From Palsa-504 sp963847965 (GTDB lineage Bacteria; Actinomycetota; Actinomycetes; Streptosporangiales; Streptosporangiaceae), in NCBI GenBank assembly GCA_963847965.1, contig CAWKCG010000006.1:62001-126000 (forward strand): a DNA stretch of 64,000 bases. Direction: 5' to 3'. The notes beneath the pieces were generated by a model. It did not search any database and was not told where the DNA came from. It worked only from the letters and a program-made list of their open reading frames with translations. Positions within the stretch are counted from its first letter, which is position 1, and each line of letters begins with the position of its first letter. Both the position numbers and the translations under genes were made by a program. Shown in pieces: positions 48,005 through 56,905 of this stretch.

Positions 48005-49441
48005 CTACGAGCCGGGGGTGAGGACCGCGGGCTTCCCGCCGGTACGCGCCGCGGCCGACATGCGGTACCGCGCGCCGGCGTAGTACACGACCGAGGCGAA
48101 GACGAAGCCGACGATCCACGCGATGTCCGCGCCCCCGAGGGCCTTGGCCGCCGCGCCGACGATCCACGCGTTGTTCATGAACGGCCACTCGACCAGGACC
48201 GTCAGCCCGTACACGATCAGCGCGAACCAGTTGGCCTGTCCGTAGATGCCGTTGGGCTTGAACAGCTCGGGGATGTCGTAGTGCCCGCGCCTGATCACGT
48301 AGAAGTCGGTCAGGTTGATGGCGGTCCAGGGGACGAGCAGGTAGAGCGTGAAGACCAGGAAGTTGGACAGGTCCGTGAGGAAGTGGCTGCTCGCCTCGAT
48401 GGCGATGATCGTGCCGATGATCGCGACCACGGTGGTGGCGATGAGCCGGGCGGACCGGCCGGTGCTCTTGGACGCCAGCTTGCCCGACGGCGAGATGATC
48501 GCCATGAACGTGAGGTACGGCCCGTAGAGGTTGCCGAAGTTCCCTGAGCCGACCCCGAGGATGATGATGATCAGGAACAGCCACTTGGCGGCCAGCAGCC
48601 CAGACAGGTAGGAGGGGGCGTTCGTGCTCACGGGGGTGAGGGCGACGACGGCCGCGATGGCCCCGATGATCATGACCAGGGACCCGCCGACCACCGACCC
48701 GACGTAGGTGTAGGTGAAGGTCTTCCAGCTCGGGGTGTTCTCCGGCATGTAGCGCGAGTAGTCGGAGACGTACGGTGCCCAGGTGACCTGCCAGGCGACG
48801 TAGAACGAGATGGCGAGCAGGACGTTGCCCGCGGTGTTGGTTCCGGCCTGCATGTGCTTGGGGAGGATGGTCAGCAGGTCGACGAGCATGGCGACGAAGA
48901 TCGCGGTCGACAGGAAGGTGACCCACCTGTTGTACGCGTGGAACATGTCGTAGCCGAACCACGTGATCAGCAGCACGAAGATGTTGACGATGACGATGCC
49001 CCAGTTCGTGGACACGTGGAACAGGGTGGCCACGGCCTGCCCGCCGAGGATCGCGCTCGAGGTGAAGTAGCCGATGTACATCAGGACCACGATGACGTTC
49101 GGCAGCGCGGTCCCGTACATCCCGAACTGGGCCCGGGACTGCATCATCTGCGGCAGGCCGAGGCGGGGTCCCTGGACCGAGTGCAGCGCCATGTACAGCC
49201 CGCCGGCCGCGTTCCCGACGATGATCGCGAAGATCGCCCAGGGCAGGCTGAGGCCGACGATGATGGCCAGGATCCCGACGGAGATCGCGAGGATCTGCAC
49301 GTTGCTGGCCGCCCAGAAGGTGAACAGCGTGTTCGGCTTGCCGTGGCGCTCCGACGGCGGGATGTAGTCGATCCCGTGGCGCTCCAGGATCAGCGGTTCT
49401 TCGTGCGCTCTCGTCGCTTCCAGGTCAGATGCAGAGCTCAT
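48005..49441 (-). CDS. NCS1-family permease (nucleobase/cytosine-type)
   Basis: A 478-residue membrane protein with about 12 hydrophobic helices. ERHGIDYIPPSERHGKPNTL and FTFWAASNVQILAISVG match the start of NCS1 (purine/cytosine, hydantoin or thiamin) permeases, and GPRLGLPQMMQSRAQFG is the loop after helix 2-3. Further conserved parts are SDYSRYMP and TDFYVIRRGHYD. ATG 49441 is used because GAGGAG sits 7 bases before it; an ATG at 49447 is too close to the RBS. Substrate class fits an N-heterocycle imported for the island's hydroxylases. Confidence 0.85.
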   Translation of the reverse strand: MSSASDLEATRAHEEPLILERHGIDYIPPSERHGKPNTLFTFWAASNVQILAISVGILAIIVGLSLPWAIFAIIVGNAAGGLYMALHSVQGPRLGLPQMMQSRAQFGMYGTALPNVIVVLMYIGYFTSSAILGGQAVATLFHVSTNWGIVIVNIFVLLITWFGYDMFHAYNRWVTFLSTAIFVAMLVDLLTILPKHMQAGTNTAGNVLLAISFYVAWQVTWAPYVSDYSRYMPENTPSWKTFTYTYVGSVVGGSLVMIIGAIAAVVALTPVSTNAPSYLSGLLAAKWLFLIIIILGVGSGNFGNLYGPYLTFMAIISPSGKLASKSTGRSARLIATTVVAIIGTIIAIEASSHFLTDLSNFLVFTLYLLVPWTAINLTDFYVIRRGHYDIPELFKPNGIYGQANWFALIVYGLTVLVEWPFMNNAWIVGAAAKALGGADIAWIVGFVFASVVYYAGARYRMSAAARTGGKPAVLTPGS

Positions 49442-49466
49442 TGGCATCTCCTCTTACCGCTGGCCC

Positions 49467-49479
49467 GTTTTAGGTAAAC
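49467..49479. promoter_or_regulatory. Imperfect palindrome GTTTTAGGTAAAC in the divergent region
   Basis: It lies 26 bases upstream of the permease start, in the 237-base region between the permease and the luciferase-like gene, where promoters in both directions must sit. It is a possible operator. Confidence 0.3.
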
Positions 49480-49678
49480 AGTCCTGGCATCATCGTCACT
49501 ATCCCGTTCCGGGCGGGTGAGCGATATGGCACCAGATGCCGAAGAATGGCCAGGGTTGCTGGCAGTCCTCGCCAATGAAGCCGCTGGGGGCCGGGCATAC
49601 GATTCTGTGGGAAGCCGGGCGAGCACGGCCCGCTCCCGAGTTGACCGTGCGCCCGCCCATCCCGGCTGGAGGCCTGCG

Positions 49679-50644
49679 ATGACCGTCGAGTTCGGTCTGG
49701 CCCTGGAGAACTTCACCCCGGAACGGAAAGTCCCTGACCTGGACGCCGTCTCGGCGTACTCCCTCACCGCCGAGGACCTCGGCTTCGCGTCGGTCTGGGC
49801 CTGGGATCACCTGTTCCTCGGCGCCAGGCGCCCGTTCCCGTTCCTCGAGGCGCTGACCACGCTGAGCATGGTGGCCGCGCGGACCAGCCGGATCATGCTC
49901 GGCACCGGCATCTTGGTCCTGCCGATCAGGGAACCGGCCATCCTGGCCAAGACCGCCGCGACGCTCCAGCTCGGCAGCGGCGGCCGGCTCATGCTCGGCG
50001 TCGCGGCCGGCTGGTACGAGCGGGAGTTCCACGCCACCGCGGTGCCGTTCGGCCAGCGGGGCCAGATCTTCGAGCGCAACCTGGACCTGCTGTACCGGCT
50101 GTGGGCCGACGACGACGTGACCGGCGAGTGGGACGGCCGGATGTTCACCCACGTGCGGATGCTGCCGCAGCCGCGGCCGCGGCCGCAGGTGCTCATCGGC
50201 GGGTACGTGGACCGGGTGCTGCGCCGCGTGGCGACCCGCTCGGACGGCTGGGTCACCTACTTCTACACCCCGAACTCCATCGCCGGGGCGTGGTCAAGGA
50301 TCCGCGGCTACGCCGAGCAGGCCGGCCGCGACCCGGACCAGCTCAACCTGGTCGCGCAGGTCCCGCTGTGCGTCGCCGCCTCGTACGAGGAGGCGGACCG
50401 GCTGGCCCGCGAGTACGTCGGCGAGTACTTCGACGTGCCGGCCTGGAGCGAGGCGACGCCGGAGTCGGCGGTCCGCGGCACCCCCGAGCAGTGCGCCGAG
50501 CAGATCGCCGCGTATATCGGGGCAGGCGTCAAGCACCTGGTGTTCTGCCCGTACAACTACGAGACCGAGCAGGTGCACCGGCTGGCCGCAGACGTGCTGC
50601 CGCTGGTCAGGCAAAGGGTCGGGATCCGCGCGGGGACGGACTGA
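49679..50644 (+). CDS. LLM-class flavin/F420-dependent oxidoreductase
   Basis: A 321-residue luciferase-like TIM barrel. FASVWAWDHLFLGARRPF near residue 40, AARTSRIMLGTGILVLPIRE and LGVAAGWYEREFHA are hallmarks of LLM proteins. The ATG at 49679 follows CTGGAGG. Members reduce F420 or perform flavin-dependent ring cleavage. Its stop overlaps the CoA-transferase alpha start by one base, so it is the first gene of the 49.7-59.8 kb operon. Cofactor F420 is likely but not provable from sequence. Confidence 0.82.
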   Translation: MTVEFGLALENFTPERKVPDLDAVSAYSLTAEDLGFASVWAWDHLFLGARRPFPFLEALTTLSMVAARTSRIMLGTGILVLPIREPAILAKTAATLQLGSGGRLMLGVAAGWYEREFHATAVPFGQRGQIFERNLDLLYRLWADDDVTGEWDGRMFTHVRMLPQPRPRPQVLIGGYVDRVLRRVATRSDGWVTYFYTPNSIAGAWSRIRGYAEQAGRDPDQLNLVAQVPLCVAASYEEADRLAREYVGEYFDVPAWSEATPESAVRGTPEQCAEQIAAYIGAGVKHLVFCPYNYETEQVHRLAADVLPLVRQRVGIRAGTD

Positions 50645-51597
50645 TGGAACAGGTCACGGTCCGCCAGGCGCGCGCGGAGCGGGAGGCCGCCGGGCGGCCG
50701 GCGGTCGACAAGCGGATGACGGCCGAGGCCGCCACGGCGCTGATCCGCGACGGCGACCACGTCGCGATCGGCGGGACGCTGTACTCGCGGACGCCGATGG
50801 CGCTGGTGTTCGCGCTGCTGCGGCACCGGCGCAGGCACCTGACCGTATCCCGGTCGCTGGCCTGCTACGAGACCGAGCTCCTCCTGGCCACCGGAGCCCT
50901 CGACCGGATCGTCACCAGCTGGGTCGGCATCGGCCTGCCGTGGGGGCTGCCCGCGATCTTCCGGCGCTACGTCGAGAGCGGGCAGGCCCGCTACGACGAG
51001 TGGAGCCACCTGGCGATGGGGCTGCGCTACAAGGCCGGCGCGATGGGCGTGCCGTTCCTGCCCACGCTGACCATGCTCGGCTCGGACCTGGCGCGCACGC
51101 TGGACCTGCAGACGGTCACCTGCCCGTACACGGGGGAGCAGCTGGCCGCGGTGCCGGCGCTCAACCCCGACGTGGCCCTCATCCACGCGCACCGCGCCGA
51201 CATGTTCGGCAACGCGCAGGTCGACGGGTACCGGCACATGGACGTGGACATGGCGCGGGCCGCCCGCACGGTGGTCGTCAGCGCGGAGCAGGTCGTCAGC
51301 GCCGACGAGATCGCCGCCCGGCCCGACCAGACCATGCTGCCGCACTTCGCCGTCGATGCCGTCGTGGCGGCCCCGCACGGCGCGTACCCGCACGAGTGCT
51401 ACGGGCGGTACGGGCCGGACCTGGAGCACTTCGACGCCTACGTCCGGTCGGTGCGGGAGGACGGCCCGGCTGCGGCCGTGCGCTACGTGGAGCAGAACGT
51501 CGACGCGCACGCCGACTTCGCCGGGTTCCTCTCCGTGGTCGGGCCGGACCGGCTGGCCGCGCTGGCGGCCGACGCCAGGGAGCTGACGCCCCGATGA
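50644..51597 (+). CDS. CoA-transferase family I subunit alpha (glutaconate CoA-transferase-like)
   Basis: A 317-residue protein. IRDGDHVAIGGTLYSRTPMA is the typical N-terminal strand-turn of GctA-type subunits, and NPDVALIHAHRADMFGNAQV is the conserved middle. The stop overlaps the beta subunit ATG by four bases. Together with beta it moves CoA to a dicarboxylic or hydroxy acid, a step typical of late ring-degradation pathways. Confidence 0.82.
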   Translation: MEQVTVRQARAEREAAGRPAVDKRMTAEAATALIRDGDHVAIGGTLYSRTPMALVFALLRHRRRHLTVSRSLACYETELLLATGALDRIVTSWVGIGLPWGLPAIFRRYVESGQARYDEWSHLAMGLRYKAGAMGVPFLPTLTMLGSDLARTLDLQTVTCPYTGEQLAAVPALNPDVALIHAHRADMFGNAQVDGYRHMDVDMARAARTVVVSAEQVVSADEIAARPDQTMLPHFAVDAVVAAPHGAYPHECYGRYGPDLEHFDAYVRSVREDGPAAAVRYVEQNVDAHADFAGFLSVVGPDRLAALAADARELTPR

Positions 51598-52472
51598 GAC
51601 CCCAGCCCCCTTCACCGCCGGCCAGCGCCGAGGAGCTGATGGCGATCAGCGCCAGCCGCCTGCTCGCCGATCACAAGGTGGTCTTCGCCGGGGTCGGCAT
51701 GCCGCTGCTGGCCTCCGCCGTGGCCCGGCACATCCACGCGCCGCACCTGACGATCGTGCTGGAAGGCGGGATCATCGGGACGTCGCTGCGGCCGGGCAGG
51801 CTGCCGATCTCCACCAACGAGATGCGCGCGGCCTACGGGGCGCAGATGCTCACCGACATCACCGACATCTTCCTGTACGCGCAGCGCGGCTACTTCGACT
51901 ACGGCTTCCTCGGCGCCGCGCAGGTCGACATGTACGGGAACATCAACACCAGCGTGATCGGCAGCCTGGCCCGCCCGCGCGTGCGGCTGCCCGGCACCGG
52001 CGGCGCGAACGACATCATCTCGCTGTGTAACGAGGTGCTGATCGTGACGGCGCACGAGCCGCGGCGCTTCGTGGAGCGGGTCGACTACATAACCAGCCCC
52101 GGCTACCTGTCCGGCGGGGACAGCCGCGCCCGGGCCGGGCTCGTGGCAGGCCGGCTCGGCGCCGTGGTCACCGACCTGGCGCTGCTTGACTTCGAGCCGG
52201 CCAGCAAGCGGATGCGGCTGCGCGCGCTGCAGGCCGGCGTGACCGTCGCCCAGGTCCGCGAGCAGACCGGGTTCGACCTGCTGGTCAGCGAGGACGTGAC
52301 CGAGCTCAGGCCGCCGTCGGCGGAGGAGCTTGCGGTCTACCGGGAGCTGCGCGACGGCCCGGGCGCCGCCGCCCATGACAGCGGCCCGCTCCCCGAGCCT
52401 GCCGAAGCCGCCGCTGCTAGCGTCCCTGCCGGGAAAGCCCCCGCCGAAAAAGTCCCGGCTGGTCCCGCGTGA
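51594..52472 (+). CDS. CoA-transferase family I subunit beta
   Basis: A 292-residue protein. HLTIVLEGGIIGTSLRPGRL places a Glu where the catalytic Glu of GctB-type subunits lies. GAAQVDMYGNINTSVIG and GTGGANDIISLC are family-conserved. The last 40 residues are an A/P-rich low-complexity tail ending in the overlap with the next GTG. It should work as a heterodimer with the alpha subunit. Confidence 0.82.
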   Translation: MRPQPPSPPASAEELMAISASRLLADHKVVFAGVGMPLLASAVARHIHAPHLTIVLEGGIIGTSLRPGRLPISTNEMRAAYGAQMLTDITDIFLYAQRGYFDYGFLGAAQVDMYGNINTSVIGSLARPRVRLPGTGGANDIISLCNEVLIVTAHEPRRFVERVDYITSPGYLSGGDSRARAGLVAGRLGAVVTDLALLDFEPASKRMRLRALQAGVTVAQVREQTGFDLLVSEDVTELRPPSAEELAVYRELRDGPGAAAHDSGPLPEPAEAAAASVPAGKAPAEKVPAGPA

Positions 52473-53167
52473 GCGCCCGGCCGGCCCGCGTCGGGCTGAT
52501 GATCCCGTCCTCCAACACGATAATGGAGGTGGACTTCACGCGCGACCTGCCGCCCGGGGTCGCGCTGCATACCGCGCGGATGTACATGGAGGCCACCACC
52601 CCGGCGGGCGAGAACAGGATGCTAGACGAATTCGCGCTGCCGGCCGCCCGCGACCTGGGCACCGCGCGCCCCGATGTCGTGGTGTTCGGCTGCACCAGCG
52701 CCGGGGCGCTGCGCGGCAACGACTACGACGCCGAGCTGTGCGAGCGGATCAGCGAGGTGACCGGGGCGCCGGTGGTGTCCACCATCGGGGCGGTCCGCGC
52801 CGCCATCGAGGCCTCCGGTGCCGACCGGATCGGCGTGATCACGCCGTACGTCGACGAGCTCAACGAGAAGATCAAGGCCAGCATCGAGGCGGACGGAACG
52901 CGGGTGGCCGCCATCGCCGGGCTCGGCATCACCGAGAACTTCGAGATCGCCGAGGTTGCGGAAGCTGAGATCGTGGCGTTCGCGGAGCGCGCCCTCGGGG
53001 CGCTGGCCGCCGAGGGCAGCATCGGCCTGGTCTTCGCGTCGTGCACGAACTTCGGCGCGATGGCCGCCAGGCCCGCCATCGCCGAGCGACTCGGGCTGCC
53101 GGTGGTCACCAGCAACCAGGCGGTGCTGGCCGCGGCCGTCGCCCGGCTGCCGGTGCGGGCCCGCTGA
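52469..53167 (+). CDS. Asp/Glu racemase-fold protein, maleate cis-trans isomerase-like
   Basis: A 232-residue protein. VGLMIPSSNTIMEVDF near the start, VVVFGCTSAGAL with the first Cys and LVFASCTNFGAM with the second Cys are the paired-cysteine motifs of maleate isomerase and arylmalonate decarboxylase. Maleate isomerase acts at the end of nicotinate degradation, which fits the Mo hydroxylases. Other roles such as racemisation cannot be excluded. GTG overlaps the CoA-transferase stop. Confidence 0.8.
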   Translation: MSARPARVGLMIPSSNTIMEVDFTRDLPPGVALHTARMYMEATTPAGENRMLDEFALPAARDLGTARPDVVVFGCTSAGALRGNDYDAELCERISEVTGAPVVSTIGAVRAAIEASGADRIGVITPYVDELNEKIKASIEADGTRVAAIAGLGITENFEIAEVAEAEIVAFAERALGALAAEGSIGLVFASCTNFGAMAARPAIAERLGLPVVTSNQAVLAAAVARLPVRAR

Positions 53168-53172
53168 CGCCG

Positions 53173-54045
53173 ATGGTGGCCCCAGCCTTCGACTACGTCG
53201 CGGCCGGCAGCTACGACGAGGCGGTGAGCCTGCTGGCGTCGCGTGGGGAGGAGGCGAAGGTCCTGGCCGGCGGGCAGAGCCTGATGCCCATGCTCAACCT
53301 CAGGCTCGCGCACCCCGAGCTGCTGATCGACATCAACCCGGCCGACCGGCGGCCGCCGTCCGTCGCCAGCGGCCTGCTCCGCCTGCCCGCGCTCACCCGG
53401 CACCGCGTCCTGCTCGAGCACGACCTGATCCGCCGGCACTGCCCGCTGCTCGCCGAAGCGGCCCGGCACGTCGGCAACGTGCGCGTCCGCAACCGCGGTA
53501 CGATCGGCGGCAGCCTGGCGCACGCGGACCCGACGTCGGAGATCGGCTGCTGCGCGCTGGTCACCGGGGCGGAGGTCGTGGTCAAGGGCCCGAACGGCGG
53601 CCGCACCGTGCCCGCCGGTGAGCTGTTCTCCACCTACTGGACCACCACGCTGGCTGAGTCCGAGGTCATCACGGACGTGCTGATCCCGGTCGCCCGGTCC
53701 CGGCAGGGCTGGTCCTTCCAGGAGATGGTGCGGCGGACCTCGGACTTCGCGATCGTGGCCGTCGCCGCCCTCGTCGAGCTCGACCAGCGGGCGGAGGGCA
53801 TCGCCGCCGCCCGCGTCGCGCTGGCCGGGGTCGCGGACCGGGTCACGCTCGCCGACCCGGAGCCGCTCGCCGGGCTGACCGCCGGTAACCCAGACTTTGG
53901 AGCGGCCGCCGGCGCGATCGCCGACCGCCTGGAGCCCGCGACCGACGTCCACGCGTCGGGGGAGTACCGCCGCCGGCTGGCGCAGGTCCTGGTCGCCCGC
54001 GCGCTCCGCCAGGCGTTCGCCCGCGCCACCGGGGCGCCGGCGTGA
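53173..54045 (+). CDS. Molybdenum hydroxylase FAD-binding subunit (module 2)
   Basis: A 290-residue CoxM-like protein. EEAKVLAGGQSLMPMLNLRL and RVRNRGTIGGSLAHADPTSE are the FAD-binding loops. The ATG at 53173 is five bases after the upstream stop; the C-terminal domain ends LAQVLVARALRQAF. The sequence closely parallels the module 1 subunit at 42766-43638. It is the first gene of an M-S-L set. Confidence 0.87.
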   Translation: MVAPAFDYVAAGSYDEAVSLLASRGEEAKVLAGGQSLMPMLNLRLAHPELLIDINPADRRPPSVASGLLRLPALTRHRVLLEHDLIRRHCPLLAEAARHVGNVRVRNRGTIGGSLAHADPTSEIGCCALVTGAEVVVKGPNGGRTVPAGELFSTYWTTTLAESEVITDVLIPVARSRQGWSFQEMVRRTSDFAIVAVAALVELDQRAEGIAAARVALAGVADRVTLADPEPLAGLTAGNPDFGAAAGAIADRLEPATDVHASGEYRRRLAQVLVARALRQAFARATGAPA

Positions 54046-54593
54046 CGCGCCGGCCGATCGTGCTGCGCGTCAACGGCGCCGACCACGAGGTCTGGGTGCT
54101 GCCGTCGGACACGCTGCTCGACGTGCTGCACGACGAAGTCGGCCTGGCCGACGTCCGCTACGGGTGCGGCGAGGGGGTCTGCGGCACCTGCACGGTCCTG
54201 CTGGACGACGAGCCGGTGAACGGCTGCCTCGTCCTCACGGTACAGGCCGCGGGCCGCCGGGTTACCACGCTGCAAGGCCTGGCCGACGAGGGCCAGGCGA
54301 TGCACCCGCTGCAGGAGTGCTTCCTGCGCCACGGCGCCGCGCAGTGCGGCTTCTGCACCCCCGGCATGGTGCTGACCTCGCTTGACCTGGTGCGCCTGCT
54401 GGGCTGGCCGACCCGTGAGGAGATCAGGTACGCGCTGGTCGGCAACCTGTGCCGGTGCACCGGCTACACCAAGATCCTCGACGCGGTCGAGGAGTACGCC
54501 GGCCTGGCGGCATCCGGTGCCGTGTCCGGTGCCGTGTCCGATGCCGTGCCCGATGCCGGATCCGGGCGCCGGCCGGGGGGAGCCGCGCCGTGA
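54042..54593 (+). CDS. Molybdenum hydroxylase 2Fe-2S subunit (module 2)
   Basis: A 183-residue CoxS-like protein. RYGCGEGVCGTCTVLLDDE with NGCLVL is the plant-type cluster, and QCGFCTPGMV and LCRCTGYTKILDAVEEY is the second. It is extended beyond the usual end by an (A/S)GAVSGAV-type tail encoded by four 12-bp units, then GRRPGGAAP. GTG at 54042 and the last bases overlap both neighbours. Confidence 0.87.
   Translation: MTRRPIVLRVNGADHEVWVLPSDTLLDVLHDEVGLADVRYGCGEGVCGTCTVLLDDEPVNGCLVLTVQAAGRRVTTLQGLADEGQAMHPLQECFLRHGAAQCGFCTPGMVLTSLDLVRLLGWPTREEIRYALVGNLCRCTGYTKILDAVEEYAGLAASGAVSGAVSDAVPDAGSGRRPGGAAP
54513..54560 (+). repeat. 12-bp tandem repeat at the 2Fe-2S subunit 3' end
   Basis: Four units of the TCCGGTGCCGTG type encode the SGAVSGAVSDAVPDAG tail, directly before the GTG overlap with the large subunit gene. 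Confidence 0.85.
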
Positions 54594-56905
54594 CGACCGT
54601 CGGGCCGCCCCCCACCGCGACCGGCCGGTACCGCGTGGTCGGCACCTCGCCCGCGCACCACGACTTCGTCGACAAGGTCAAGGGGTCGCTGCTCTACGCG
54701 GCGGACTGGCGGCTGCCCGGCATGCTGCACGGCCGGGTGGTCCGCAGCCCGCTGCCGAGCGCGCGGATCACCGGCATCGACGTCAGCGCGGCCCGGGCGC
54801 TGCCCGGCGTGGCCGCCGTGCTCACCGCGGCCGACGTGCCGAGCAACGCCATCGTGGAGATGGCCAGCGGCGGGCTGGCCGAGCTCGAGGTGACGATGCC
54901 GGTGCTGGCCGGGGACCGGGTCCGGTACGCGGGCGAGCCGGTGGCCGTGGTCGCCGCCGCGACCCGGCAGATCGCCGACGAGGCGGCGGAACTGGTGGCC
55001 GTCGACTACGAGGAACTGCCCGGCGTCTTCGACGTCACCTCGGCCCTCGCCGCGGACTCGCCCCGCGTGCACGACGTCGGCAACACGCTGGTGACCTGGC
55101 AGATCAGGTGTGGTGACACGGAGGCGGCGCTGACCGCCGCGGACGTCGTGGTGCAGGGCGAGTACCGGACCCAGCACGTCGAGCACGCCTACCTCGAACC
55201 CGAGGCCGGCGTGGGCTGGCTGGAGAACGGAGTGCTGACGCTCCGGGTGTCCACCCAGGTCATCGAGCACGCCGCCGCCATCGCGCGGATCATGCGGCTG
55301 CCTCAGAGCAAGGTCAGGGTGATCGCGGCGTACATGGGCGGCGGCTTCGGCGGCAAGGAGGACATGACGGTCGAGCCGTACCTGGCGCTGCTCGTCTGGC
55401 ATACCCGCCGGCCGGTGCGGATGATCTGGGACCGGCAGGAGTCGCTGGTCGCCAGCACCAAGCGGCACCCGTTCCTCATGCGGTACCGGACCGGGGCGAG
55501 CCGCGACGGCACGATCACCGCGCAGCAGGTCGAGGTCCTCGGCGACGCCGGGGCCTACCCCAACCTGTCGCCCAGGGTGCTGTTCGCCGCGGCGGCCTGC
55601 GCGTGCGGCCCGTACCGCGTGCCCAACGCCAGCATCACCTCCAGCGCGGTGTTCACCAACAACGTGCCGTCCAGCGCCTTCCGCGGGTTCGGCGCCATGC
55701 AGGTCGTGCTGGGGTACGAGGCCCAGATGGACCTGCTCGCCGGGCGCCTCGGCCTGTCCCGCACGCAGGTACGGGAGGCCAACTTCCTGGCCAAGGGCGA
55801 CCTGCTGCCGACCGGTGAGCGGCTCGACACCTACGTGGAGGTCGGCCAGACCATGCACCGCGCGATCGCGCTGCTCGGCGACCGGCCACTGTCGTCCGGT
55901 CCGGGCAAGCTGGTCGGCCGCGGCATCGGCTGCAACAGGCACCCGTACGGCCGGACCATCTGGTTCCGCGACCGGGCGGCGGCGTGGCTGAGCCTGCAGG
56001 CGGACGGCACGCTGCTGATCCGCTGCGGCGTCACCGACCTCGGCGCCGGGCAGGCGGCCAGCTTGTGCCAGATCGCCGCGGAGGTGCTCGGGACGCCGCT
56101 GGACGAGATCAGCATCTACATCGGCGACAGCGCGCTCAACCCCCCGGCCGGGGGCACGTTCGCGACCCGCCAGCTGTACATGTCGGGGAACGCGGTGCTC
56201 TACGCGGCCAGGGAACTGCGCGAGCGGATGTCACCGGTGGCGGCCGACCTGCTCGGCGTGCGCCCCGACGAGCTGGAGTTCGCCGACGGCCGGGTCCACC
56301 GGGCCGGGCCGGCGGATACCGGCGCGAGCATCACCCTGGCCGAGCTGGCCGCCGCCTGCGACCAGCGCGCGGTCAGCACCGCGCTCCTGTCGACCTGGCG
56401 GGCGGAATCCGGCTCGTTCGACCCGCGCGCGGGGCAGGGCGACACGTTCCCCGACTACACCTACGGGACGCACGCCGCCGACGTGGAGGTCGACACCGAG
56501 ACCGGGCAGGTCACGGTGCTGCGCTACGCCGCCTGCCACGACGTCGGCCGGGCCATCAACCCGATGCGCGTGGCCGGGCAGATCCAGGGCGGCGCCATGC
56601 AGGGCCTCGGCTACGCGCTGACCGAGGATGTGGCCTCCGTGGACGGCTACGTGCAGGCGGCGCTGTTCGCCAACTACCTGATCCCGAACGCGCAGGACTT
56701 CCCCGACGTGCTGGTCGACATCGTGGAGAGCGGCGAAGGCAAGGGCCCGCTCGGGGCGCGCGGGATCGGCGAGCCGCCCATCGGGAACGTGGCCGCCACC
56801 ATCGCCAGCGCCATCGCCGACGCGATCGGCGTCCGCCCGGACCGGCTGCCCATGACGCCCGAGCGGGTCCTGTGGCTGCTGGACGAGAAAGGCGGTCCGA
56901 GGTGA
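54590..56905 (+). CDS. Xanthine dehydrogenase-like molybdenum hydroxylase, large subunit (module 2)
   Basis: A 771-residue protein of the same type as the one at 39936-42293. AYMGGGFGGKEDMTVEPYLA and TNNVPSSAFRGFGAMQV are the Moco-binding segments, and the catalytic Glu is in GARGIGEPPIG. No CoxL-specific selenylated-Cys loop is present. Its shared motifs with module 1 suggest paralogous enzymes acting on related substrates or successive positions. The stop overlaps the GTG of the next PLP-enzyme gene. No XdhC-like maturation gene is seen in the window. Confidence 0.86.
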   Translation: MTTVGPPPTATGRYRVVGTSPAHHDFVDKVKGSLLYAADWRLPGMLHGRVVRSPLPSARITGIDVSAARALPGVAAVLTAADVPSNAIVEMASGGLAELEVTMPVLAGDRVRYAGEPVAVVAAATRQIADEAAELVAVDYEELPGVFDVTSALAADSPRVHDVGNTLVTWQIRCGDTEAALTAADVVVQGEYRTQHVEHAYLEPEAGVGWLENGVLTLRVSTQVIEHAAAIARIMRLPQSKVRVIAAYMGGGFGGKEDMTVEPYLALLVWHTRRPVRMIWDRQESLVASTKRHPFLMRYRTGASRDGTITAQQVEVLGDAGAYPNLSPRVLFAAAACACGPYRVPNASITSSAVFTNNVPSSAFRGFGAMQVVLGYEAQMDLLAGRLGLSRTQVREANFLAKGDLLPTGERLDTYVEVGQTMHRAIALLGDRPLSSGPGKLVGRGIGCNRHPYGRTIWFRDRAAAWLSLQADGTLLIRCGVTDLGAGQAASLCQIAAEVLGTPLDEISIYIGDSALNPPAGGTFATRQLYMSGNAVLYAARELRERMSPVAADLLGVRPDELEFADGRVHRAGPADTGASITLAELAAACDQRAVSTALLSTWRAESGSFDPRAGQGDTFPDYTYGTHAADVEVDTETGQVTVLRYAACHDVGRAINPMRVAGQIQGGAMQGLGYALTEDVASVDGYVQAALFANYLIPNAQDFPDVLVDIVESGEGKGPLGARGIGEPPIGNVAATIASAIADAIGVRPDRLPMTPERVLWLLDEKGGPR

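Noticed and set aside
45246..48962. A 1238-residue - strand frame across the iclR to permease region
   Set aside because: It overlaps five genes with strong family features on the other strand or in another frame, and shows only low-complexity R/G/H sequence.
39936..56905. Aerobic CO dehydrogenase operons
   Set aside because: Neither large subunit carries the AYXCSFR active-site loop of form I CO dehydrogenase. Both look like general xanthine dehydrogenase-family hydroxylases.
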